Assembly (NCBI GenBank): GCA_026985755.1
Contig: JALSPX010000256.1
Location: forward strand, 1-7,315
Length of the DNA stretch: 7,315 nucleotides
From: Sulfurovum sp.
Lineage (GTDB): Bacteria > Campylobacterota > Campylobacteria > Campylobacterales > Sulfurovaceae
Direction: 5' to 3'
The notes under the pieces were generated by a model. It worked only from the letters and a program-made list of their open reading frames with translations, was not told the origin of the DNA and made no database searches. Below, in pieces: positions 1 to 5,752 of the stretch. Positions within the stretch are counted from its first letter, which is position 1, and every line of letters starts with the position of its first letter. A program made the translations under genes and the position numbers.

Positions 1-1
1 T

Positions 2-1063
2 GAAAACAGCTGGATCAATCCTATCATGTTGCAGTATAGTAAAAACTATTCAGAGCAATTTGGGGATAAAAGAGTACAAACTGGGAGTTTTACTGTTGGG
101 ATTGACCAGCCTATTTTTAGATCTGGCGGTATATATTTTGCCATAAAGTATGCTCAAGCAGTAAGAGATGGCAATGACGTTTCTATTAGGCTCCAAAAGA
201 GAGAAACTATTGCCAATGCTGTAAAGTTATTGTTTGAGATGAAAAAGTTAAAATTACAAATGCAAAAACTGAAACTCTTGATAAAAAATGATGAGATAGA
301 TATAGCTCAGAAAAAAGAAAGTTACAATGCAGGATTGATAGATAGTAGTTTTTTAGACCAAGCAATACTCAATAAAAATAAAGATGAAACAACGTTACTA
401 CAGAGTGAAATGAGTTTAGCAAATATGGAACAAAAATTTTCACGATTAAGCGATAAAAACCCCTATAGTTTAAAGTTACCAAAGCTTAAATTGATTTCTG
501 CTCAAAACTACAAGGGCAAAAATTTAGAATTGGTACGTGATAAGTTACGTGCAAAAGAGAAAGGATATAATGCAAAGATGACTTGGGCAAAGTATCTGCC
601 TAGTATCTCTCTTAAAGGGCGGTATACAGATGAAGATATTAATCCTTTGTTTGCTAGACCTGATTCAGGATTGAAAGAGCAATATTTTACCTATGGCTTT
701 TCTATCTCTATGCCACTTAATATCAATATGTTCTCAGATATAGAAGCGAGTAAAGTGGCACATTTAAAAGCACAAACAGAAGTGTTAGAAAGAGAAAAAA
801 GTATTGATGCATCGTACAAAATGATTCAAACACAACTAAAGATTATTGACAAACAGATAAAACTTGCTAAAAAAGATGAAAAACTCTATCGTAGGCTCTA
901 TAGAAATACAAAAAATCTTGCCAAGGCAGGAGAAAAAACAAAATATGATACCCAAATGATGCGACACTCTATGCAGATTAAAATATTAGAACAAAAAATA
1001 TATGCTTTGGATAAACAAATGACACTCTTAGAGTTGTACAAAAAGGTATCAAATGCAATTTAG
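2..1063 (+). CDS. TolC-family outer membrane efflux protein, 5' end missing
   Basis: The frame is open from base 2 to a TAG at 1061-1063, giving 353 residues. The internal ATG at 26 is not a real start, because the frame continues upstream as ENSWINPI before it. The protein shows the duplicated OEP (PF02321) pattern. A first strand segment reads GSFTVGIDQPIFRSGG, followed by a long charged helical hairpin. A second copy reads FTYGFSISMPLNINMFSDIE, followed by another long coiled-coil helix pair to the end. Proteins of this family form a trimeric outer-membrane channel with a periplasmic helical barrel that docks to an RND, ABC or MFS pump through an adaptor. Family members are usually about 420-480 residues, so roughly 70-120 residues, including the signal peptide, lie outside the window. 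Pump partners would be expected upstream or elsewhere. The substrate cannot be inferred. The family is confident; the specific paralogue is unknown. Confidence 0.88.
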   Translation, partial: ENSWINPIMLQYSKNYSEQFGDKRVQTGSFTVGIDQPIFRSGGIYFAIKYAQAVRDGNDVSIRLQKRETIANAVKLLFEMKKLKLQMQKLKLLIKNDEIDIAQKKESYNAGLIDSSFLDQAILNKNKDETTLLQSEMSLANMEQKFSRLSDKNPYSLKLPKLKLISAQNYKGKNLELVRDKLRAKEKGYNAKMTWAKYLPSISLKGRYTDEDINPLFARPDSGLKEQYFTYGFSISMPLNINMFSDIEASKVAHLKAQTEVLEREKSIDASYKMIQTQLKIIDKQIKLAKKDEKLYRRLYRNTKNLAKAGEKTKYDTQMMRHSMQIKILEQKIYALDKQMTLLELYKKVSNAI

Positions 1064-2039
1064 CACCTATATGGAGGAGTGGCTCTATGGAGAAGAGGGA
1101 TATTATAAAAACTTTAAAGCCATTGGTAAAGCAGGAGATTTTTATACTGCGGTGAGTACCAGTAGATTTTTTGGAGCGAGTATCGCTAATTATTTTTATA
1201 AAATGTTGTCTGAAGGTAAGGCAGATAAAAATGGATGGCTTATAGAGATAGGTGCACACCAAGGATACTTAATCTGTGATATGATACAGTGGTTATACAC
1301 ATGTGATCCTAGCTTGGTCAAAACATTGAAGTTTGGAATCGTTGAACGTCAACCTGAAGTACAAAAAGCCCAATTAAAATATATAGAAGAACGTTTTGGG
1401 TCGGATGTCCATATTACCCACTTTGATGATATCTCTGATGTGCATGTGGACTATGCTTTTGTGGTGGCCAATGAGATATTTGATGCCTTTCCTTGTGAGC
1501 TTTTAAAAGATGAACAAATTGCCGAGGTAAAAGAGCATACCATAGCGTGGAAAGATGCTAGTCCAAAGACGATAGAGTGGACAAAAAAACATCACCTGAC
1601 GCAAGGTGAAATAGCTGTTGGGTATGAAGTGTTTGCTAAAAATATGGCAAGTGGTATACAAAAGTGTGATTTTGTCTCTTTTGATTATGGGGAAAAGTAT
1701 GTACGTAATGACTTTTCTATACGCGTCTATAGAAAGCATGAAACCTTTCCTCTCTTTGATGAGGATTTGGTTTTGGCAGAGTCTTATCAAAAAGATGATA
1801 TTACCTATGATGTAAACTTTGGACATGTATGTGAAGCTTTTGGTGCGGCTGGGTTTGAAGAGATAGTGTATGAGACACAAGCGCGTGCACTGATAAGATT
1901 TGGGATAATTGATATATTAGAGGCTTTTGCTAAACAAGCAACGAAATCAAACTATGCAAGAGAAGCAGATAAGATTAAAACACTCATATCACCCACAATG
2001 ATGGGTGATAGATTTAAAATGATACATTTTAGGAAATAA
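1053..2039 (+). CDS. MidA/NDUFAF7-type SAM-dependent methyltransferase (DUF185)
   Basis: This 328-residue protein has the features of the PF02636 family. The N-terminal signature runs LYGEEGYYKN, then IGKAGDFYTAVSTSRFFG (residues 11-41). A SAM-binding motif I reads IEIGAHQG (64-71), an acidic loop reads IVERQP (96-101), and NEIFDAFP (140-147) is a family hallmark. Further family motifs are FDYGE (210-214), IRVYRKH (223-229) and DITYDVNF (249-256). The mitochondrial member NDUFAF7 dimethylates an arginine of the complex I subunit NDUFS2. A similar role on bacterial complex I is plausible but unproven. Motif I departs from the usual GPGxG form, reading GAHQG. The start ATG lies inside the tolC-like gene, 11 bases before its end, with an AAAGG at 1042-1046 and a 6-base spacer. 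The two genes are therefore probably cotranscribed and translationally coupled. A later ATG at 1071 is possible but would cut into the conserved start region. Confidence 0.85.
   Translation: MQFSTYMEEWLYGEEGYYKNFKAIGKAGDFYTAVSTSRFFGASIANYFYKMLSEGKADKNGWLIEIGAHQGYLICDMIQWLYTCDPSLVKTLKFGIVERQPEVQKAQLKYIEERFGSDVHITHFDDISDVHVDYAFVVANEIFDAFPCELLKDEQIAEVKEHTIAWKDASPKTIEWTKKHHLTQGEIAVGYEVFAKNMASGIQKCDFVSFDYGEKYVRNDFSIRVYRKHETFPLFDEDLVLAESYQKDDITYDVNFGHVCEAFGAAGFEEIVYETQARALIRFGIIDILEAFAKQATKSNYAREADKIKTLISPTMMGDRFKMIHFRK
1987..2010 (+). other. Hairpin near the 3' end of the methyltransferase gene
   Basis: A perfect 9-bp inverted repeat, TATCACCCA / TGGGTGATA, has a 6-base loop and four G-C pairs. 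It lies inside the coding sequence for the conserved SPTMMGDRF tail. A second, AT-only-rich repeat, TAAAATG-ATA-CATTTTA, follows at 2015-2031. Neither is followed by a uridine run on the plus strand, so this is not a classical terminator. It could stabilise or end the transcript at the tail-to-tail junction, or be coincidence. Confidence 0.3.
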
Positions 2040-2042
2040 GCT

Positions 2043-2510
2043 TTATTGCTTCATTGCTTTTAGCATTTTACAACGCTTAAGTGAAGCTTCTTCATTTCCA
2101 AACATTTGTGTGTATTTATCAAACTTCTCTTGCCCTATCATAGAGATGCATTCTTCTTTAGACATGGCCAAATTTGTTGAAGGTGGCGTGGAAGCTTGGG
2201 AAGTTTTTTGGGGAGTCGTTTTGCTTGTTTTAGGGTACATATATCCAGAACTGTAGTTATCGTCTTCTACTTTTCTAAGTTTTATATTTTTTTTAGGTGG
2301 TGGAGGTAATGTCACCTGCATTCTTCTAGCACGTTTTCTTTTTAAGGCTTGTGCTTTAATACGCTTTTTAAGTGCATCGATTTGTGCTTGTTGTTGTCGT
2401 ATAAGTTGCGCTTGTTTAGCATTTTTGTTAAGCAACATAGTTACTTTATTTTTGGATGAACATCCAGAGAAGATGATGAGAGAAGCAAGTAACATAAACG
2501 TTAGTTTCAT
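2043..2510 (-). CDS. Small lipoprotein, coiled-coil plus conserved-looking C-terminal domain, function unknown
   Basis: I do not recognise this 155-residue protein as a named family. It begins with a lipoprotein signal: MKL, a hydrophobic stretch, then FSGC with the lipid-anchored cysteine at C17. The +2 residue is Ser, so under the E. coli rule it would go to the outer membrane, facing the periplasm. Residues 22-64 are a Q/K/R-rich predicted helix or coiled coil (RQQQAQIDALKKRIKAQ) ending in a very basic patch, KRKRARR. A proline knot PPPPKK (69-74) and a low-complexity T/S/P linker (93-113) lead to a compact C-terminal module (117-155). That module reads SKEECISMIGQEKFDKYTQM and continues to KRCKMLKAM, and holds the only other cysteines, C121 and C147. 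The start ATG has an AGGA 5 bases upstream. It ends 3 bases from the convergent methyltransferase gene. A structural or scaffolding envelope role is a guess. Confidence 0.8.
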   Translation of the reverse strand: MKLTFMLLASLIIFSGCSSKNKVTMLLNKNAKQAQLIRQQQAQIDALKKRIKAQALKRKRARRMQVTLPPPPKKNIKLRKVEDDNYSSGYMYPKTSKTTPQKTSQASTPPSTNLAMSKEECISMIGQEKFDKYTQMFGNEEASLKRCKMLKAMKQ

Positions 2511-2528
2511 TGAAATCCTTTTTGATAG

Positions 2529-2551
2529 TGATAAAAGACGCTATTTTATCA
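2529..2551. promoter_or_regulatory. Candidate promoter with overlapping inverted repeat upstream of the lipoprotein gene
   Basis: The 61 bases between acpS and the lipoprotein gene hold a minus-strand TAAAAT box (bases 2548-2543) about 33 bases before the lipoprotein start. There is no good -35 box, as is normal in this phylum. A perfect 8-bp inverted repeat, TGATAAAA-N7-TTTTATCA, spans the same bases. It may be an operator, a weak terminator for the radA-acpS transcript, or chance in AT-rich DNA. Confidence 0.35.
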
Positions 2552-2571
2552 TGTTTAAAATAAAAAAGATA

Positions 2572-2928
2572 CTATTTTTTTAAATCAATAACTACGACAG
2601 CTATGGCAAAACCACCATCATGACTTATCGAAAGAGAGGCACTTTTTATAGGGTAGCTTTTTTGAGCTTTTTGACTTAGTGTAAAATAGGGAGCACCTTT
2701 ACTATTTTTGAAAATATGAATATCATGGAATGTTAATGTGGCAGATATACCACAACCAAGCGCCTTGGAAATTGCTTCTTTTGCTGCCCATAATCCTGCG
2801 ATTGATTCTACTTTTTTTGCAAAAATAATCTCATCAGGTGTTAAAAAACGATTTTTAAATGTGTCTCCATACTTTTCAAGTAAGCTATGAATACGTTGTA
2901 TCTCTATAATATCTGTTCCTATTTTCAT
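2572..2928 (-). CDS. acpS: Holo-[acyl-carrier-protein] synthase
   Basis: AcpS transfers 4'-phosphopantetheine from coenzyme A to the serine of apo-ACP, making the holo-ACP needed for fatty acid synthesis. It works in the cytosol as a trimer. At 118 residues it is close to the usual length of about 120-126. The magnesium-binding Asp is in IGTDIIEIQR (D6). The second motif, WAAKEAISKALGCG (47-60), carries E51 and K55. The typical closing motif, SLSISHDGGFAIAVVV, sits near residues 98-112. The FLTPDE segment at 28-33 fits the family FT-x-x-E region. The gene follows radA by 19 bases on the same strand. Those 19 bases show no convincing Shine-Dalgarno, so translation may depend on coupling to radA or be low. 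Identification is firm. Confidence 0.94.
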   Translation of the reverse strand: MKIGTDIIEIQRIHSLLEKYGDTFKNRFLTPDEIIFAKKVESIAGLWAAKEAISKALGCGISATLTFHDIHIFKNSKGAPYFTLSQKAQKSYPIKSASLSISHDGGFAIAVVVIDLKK

Positions 2929-2947
2929 GGTGACAGTGTACCAAAAT

Positions 2948-4300
2948 TTACATCCATTCTACAACTTTTGACACTTCATTAGCAATAAAACATTTTATGC
3001 TTGTGGTCTCTGTAGGCTTGTTAGGTATGACTACTTTTGTAAAACCTTGTGTCTCAATTTCTTTGAGTCTTTGAGAAAGTCCCAATACTTCACGTATTTC
3101 CCCTGTAAGACTTACTTCTCCTAAAAAGAGTGTCTCTGCACTTAATTCTCTGTCTCTGTAGCTACTGAGTATGGCAGCGATAATTGCTAAGTCTGCTGAA
3201 GGTTCATTGATTTTTATGCCTCCTGAGATATTAATAAATACATCATAGGTTCCTAAAGGTAAATCAAGCTTCTTTTCTAGCAAAGCCAAAAGCATGCCTA
3301 GACGGTTATTGTCAAATCCAGTAGAGCTACGTTTTGGATGTCCATACGCTTCAGAGACCAAAGCTTGCACTTCAATGATGATGGGGCGTGATCCTTCCAT
3401 AATCACAGTAAGTGCAGAACCTGATTGTAACTTCTCTTTGTTAAAAAACTTTCCTGCCATTGACTTTGCATCATTGAGACCTTCTTTGTTCATTTCAAAA
3501 ATACCTACTTCATTGGTAGCACCAAAACGATTTTTAAATCCTCGAAGAAGTCTTAAATCAGAATTGTTATCTCCTTCAAAATATAAAACAGTGTCTACCA
3601 TATGTTCTAAAACCCTTGGTCCTGCGATAGAACCATCTTTGGTAATATGTCCTATGATAAAAATAGGAATATGTAAAGATTTGGCAATACGCATCAAATC
3701 AAAGGTAATCGTGCGTACTTGTGTGACAGATCCTGGAGCTGAAGGTGTCTCTTCAGAATAGAGTGTTTGTATTGAGTCTATGACGATGAGTTCATAAGAT
3801 TGATTGTTTATTTCTGATATAACAGAGGAGAGATTAATCTCTGGAAGTAGATAGAGGTTGTCATGATTGGCATCGAGTCTATTGGCACGGAGTTTTATCT
3901 GTCCCGCAGACTCCTCTCCTGAGACATAAAGTACTTTTTTGGAAACTTTTGCAAGATTACCTGCTATCTTGAGTAGGAGTGTAGATTTACCCACACCAGG
4001 GCTACCACCTATGAGTGTCAATGAACCAGGTACAATACCTCCACCAAGTACTAAATCTAATTCTCTACTGCCTGATGGAAATCTAATAATATTGTCTTCT
4101 TCTATTTGTGTAATAGGTTTTGCTTTTGCAAGTGTAGATCCTGCAGAAGAGGAGGAAGAGGTTTCTTTTAAAAATTTTATCTGTTCTGAACTAAGCTCTA
4201 TCATGCTCTCCCATTCATTACACGAAGTACATTTACCCATCCACCTAGGACTTTGAAATCCACATGATTGACACTCAAAGAGTGTTTTTTTCTTTGCCAT
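2948..4300 (-). CDS. radA: DNA repair protein RadA (Sms)
   Basis: RadA is a RecA-like, DnaB-type hexameric ATPase that drives branch migration and DNA unwinding at recombination intermediates, helping repair and natural transformation. At 450 residues it is full length (E. coli RadA has 460). It has an N-terminal zinc finger C10-x2-C13 ... C24-x2-C27. A RecA-like core follows, with Walker A GGSPGVGKST (98-107, K105) and Walker B ELIVIDS (170-176). The family motif HITKDGSIAGPRVLEHMVD lies near 218-236, and the diagnostic KNRFG is at 256-260. A C-terminal Lon-protease-like domain (about 275-450) reads GSALTVIMEG, then INISGGIKINEPSADLAI. The start ATG has an AAAGG 8 bases upstream. acpS follows it, probably in the same transcript. 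Long open frames on the opposite strand here are shadows. Confidence 0.97.
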   Translation of the reverse strand: MAKKKTLFECQSCGFQSPRWMGKCTSCNEWESMIELSSEQIKFLKETSSSSSAGSTLAKAKPITQIEEDNIIRFPSGSRELDLVLGGGIVPGSLTLIGGSPGVGKSTLLLKIAGNLAKVSKKVLYVSGEESAGQIKLRANRLDANHDNLYLLPEINLSSVISEINNQSYELIVIDSIQTLYSEETPSAPGSVTQVRTITFDLMRIAKSLHIPIFIIGHITKDGSIAGPRVLEHMVDTVLYFEGDNNSDLRLLRGFKNRFGATNEVGIFEMNKEGLNDAKSMAGKFFNKEKLQSGSALTVIMEGSRPIIIEVQALVSEAYGHPKRSSTGFDNNRLGMLLALLEKKLDLPLGTYDVFINISGGIKINEPSADLAIIAAILSSYRDRELSAETLFLGEVSLTGEIREVLGLSQRLKEIETQGFTKVVIPNKPTETTSIKCFIANEVSKVVEWM

Positions 4301-4327
4301 TTTGTATGCCTTTATTTTTTATAATTG

Positions 4328-4341
4328 TATTGTATACAATA
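4328..4341. promoter_or_regulatory. Perfect 14-bp palindrome upstream of radA, candidate operator/promoter
   Basis: TATTGTATACAATA reads the same on both strands and sits 28 bases before the radA start, between radA and the divergent plsC gene. Each strand of the palindrome contains TACAAT, a fair -10 box. A second ATTGT copy directly adjoins it at 4324-4328, so the minus strand reads TACAATACAAT. The most likely role is the radA -10 region, possibly overlapped by a regulator site. AT-rich intergenic DNA makes chance palindromes common, so the regulator part is speculative. Confidence 0.35.
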
Positions 4342-4403
4342 TTTTTAATGTAGTGTAAAAATATGGCAAATTGACATATTTTTCATCTTTTAGTTCTTTT
4401 GGT

Positions 4404-4409
4404 TATAAT
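4404..4409 (+). promoter_or_regulatory. -10 box of the plsC promoter
   Basis: The context TTTTGGTTATAATTTTG gives a perfect TATAAT preceded by a T-rich stretch and TGGT, resembling the sigma-70 promoters known from Campylobacterales, which lack a conserved -35. The start of transcription would be near 4416, giving a leader of about 20 bases to the TTG at 4437. A TTGACA at 4371-4376 is 27 bases away, too far to serve as its -35. Confidence 0.6.
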
Positions 4410-4436
4410 TTTGTACTCAAAATTCAAGGATATCTA

Positions 4437-5117
4437 TTGATTTTTAATGCAATTAAACAATTTTTATATGGTATGTATCTTACAAATAGTTTTGGATTTA
4501 AACTGTCTAAAACAAACGACCCGATGGAAAAAAAACGATTAAGGTTGGCTTACTCAGAAGCACAATTAAATATTTTAAATATCACAGTAGAAGTGGAGAA
4601 TAAAGAAAAAATTCCTACCCAAGGGCAGTACTTGGTTGTAGCCAATCATAGAGGTATTATCGATCCCCCTATTATAGAAATGGCACTAAAACAGAGTAAT
4701 ATTTTTGGTCCTTGGATTTCAAAAAAAGAGCTTTATAATTCATTGTTTTTTGGTCTTTTTGTACGTAATGCAGGTTCCATTTTACTAGATAGAGAAAAAA
4801 ACCAAATGTCTGGTTTTTTTGCAGAGATAAAAGCAGCAGTAAAACGAGGAGAGTCTATTTTTATTTTTCCTGAAGGGACTAGAAATAAAACAGATGATGT
4901 TCTGACATCTTTTAAAGAAGGTTCTCGTATTATTGCTTTAAAAAACAGATTGCCAATACTGCCGTTATACATAAAAACAAATACAGCAGAGGCATTGAAA
5001 AAAAGATTAGATAATTCAAAAATTGAGCAAAGTATAACAATAGTTGTAGGGGATATCATAGAGTATAAAGATAAAAGATCTTTAGAAGAAAATTATAGAG
5101 AGATGTTCTCTCTTTAA
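4437..5117 (+). CDS. plsC: 1-acyl-sn-glycerol-3-phosphate acyltransferase family protein (TTG start)
   Basis: This PF01553 acyltransferase most likely converts lysophosphatidic acid to phosphatidic acid at the inner face of the cytoplasmic membrane, using acyl-ACP or acyl-CoA. The catalytic NHRGIID motif (H71, D76 of HX4D) is clear. Other motifs are GSILLDR (113-119), which fits the G-x-IFIDR block, and FPEGTR (144-149), which binds the glycerophosphate. Its length of 226 residues suits the family. The frame is open back to TTG 4371, but I place the start at TTG 4437. An AAGGA at 4426-4430 lies 6 bases before it, and a strong -10 box at 4404-4409 lies inside the extension. An ATG at 4473 has no Shine-Dalgarno. 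The gene is divergent from radA, and its TAA overlaps the stop of the convergent gene. Other acyl acceptors within the family cannot be excluded. Confidence 0.87.
   Translation: MIFNAIKQFLYGMYLTNSFGFKLSKTNDPMEKKRLRLAYSEAQLNILNITVEVENKEKIPTQGQYLVVANHRGIIDPPIIEMALKQSNIFGPWISKKELYNSLFFGLFVRNAGSILLDREKNQMSGFFAEIKAAVKRGESIFIFPEGTRNKTDDVLTSFKEGSRIIALKNRLPILPLYIKTNTAEALKKRLDNSKIEQSITIVVGDIIEYKDKRSLEENYREMFSL
5097..5113. terminator. Weak bidirectional hairpin at the convergent gene ends
   Basis: AGAGAGA-TGT-TCTCTCT forms a perfect 7-bp stem with a 3-base loop, directly before the plsC stop. On the plus strand it is followed by TTTAATATT, and on the minus strand by TATAATTTTC. Both tails are U-rich but interrupted. 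It lies exactly where plsC and the opposing membrane-protein gene meet, so a shared terminator is plausible. Only three G-C pairs are present, so efficiency would be modest. Confidence 0.4.
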
Positions 5118-5734
5118 TATTGTATAAAGGAGTGTTCTTTTTCTTTTAACGTAGTGATGATATTCCTCATGCTACTGTTGTCAATTGTACTTAATATATG
5201 TACTTCTGCTGTGTGTCTGGTTAAGGATTTGATTTGAATGTGTATCTCTTCACCATGGCTACGTAATAGTATAGAACCATCTTCTTTGTTCTCATGAATA
5301 ATATCACCAATTTTACCTTGATTGATAGTATTTAGTGATACTTCATATACGAGTTCTTTGTTCATTAGAAGCATAAATTTTTCTTCAACAGTATCTGCTT
5401 CTTTATGCTTTTTTGTAGCTATTGAGCTCTTTTGAACTGCCTGTGATTTTTTTTCATAGATAGTGGGATTAGGTACAATATTTACAGGTACTGCAGACAT
5501 ACCAGGAGATAAAATTTTTGATTTTTGTCTATATGTATGTATGGCACGAATAATAGATACAATAAGTGCAAGAATGAATGCAACAGATATACCAGTGAGT
5601 ACACCAGCTACAGTACCAAGCCTTATTGCCTTGGAAAAAATAAAGCTAGTTGAATAGTAGACTGTGGCTATAGCTGTTAAAAGTATACTTATAGGCATAA
5701 CCAATGTCAAGAATATATTGATAAAACTTTTCAT
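5114..5734 (-). CDS. Two-helix inner-membrane protein of unknown function in the ftsY operon
   Basis: I do not recognise this 206-residue protein. Two hydrophobic segments are visible: about 5-27 (INIFLTLVMPISILLTAIAT) and 40-62 (GTVAGVLTGISVAFILALIV). They are separated by a short loop holding K35 and R38. A basic stretch after the second helix, RAIHTYRQKSK, suggests that the rest faces the cytoplasm. A polar linker (about 72-115) then leads to a C-terminal domain (about 116-206). That domain looks like alternating strands, such as KELVYEVSLNTI, GSILLRSHGEEIHIQI and AEVHILSTI, closed by a helix. It contains no cysteine. The gene follows ftsY by 18 bases. Its Shine-Dalgarno (AAGGGAG, just after the ftsY stop) is about 12 bases from the ATG, longer than ideal, but an in-frame TAA two codons upstream excludes an earlier start. 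Its stop overlaps that of plsC by sharing TTAA. Function is not inferable. Confidence 0.8.
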   Translation of the reverse strand: MKSFINIFLTLVMPISILLTAIATVYYSTSFIFSKAIRLGTVAGVLTGISVAFILALIVSIIRAIHTYRQKSKILSPGMSAVPVNIVPNPTIYEKKSQAVQKSSIATKKHKEADTVEEKFMLLMNKELVYEVSLNTINQGKIGDIIHENKEDGSILLRSHGEEIHIQIKSLTRHTAEVHILSTIDNSSMRNIITTLKEKEHSFIQY

Positions 5735-5752
5735 TAGTTAATAGCACTCCCT

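Noticed and set aside
26..28. ATG at 26 as the start of the efflux protein
   Set aside because: The frame is open to the window edge, the upstream residues fit the family, and the signal peptide is absent downstream, so the gene is truncated by the window.
1503..1880. Minus-strand open frame inside the methyltransferase gene
   Set aside because: It is antisense to conserved MidA motifs and shows no independent coding signal.
3294..3761. Plus-strand open frame of 155 codons inside radA
   Set aside because: It lies antisense to highly conserved RadA coding, has no matching domain, and its S/P/I-rich composition is what antisense reading of this gene gives.
3939..4256. Plus-strand open frame opposite the N-terminal part of radA
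   Set aside because: It is antisense to the zinc finger and Walker A region, so stop-free stretches here follow from RadA codons.
4371..4376. TTGACA as a -35 box or the TTG as a start codon
   Set aside because: It is 27 bases from the TATAAT at 4404, too far for a sigma-70 pair, and no Shine-Dalgarno precedes it.
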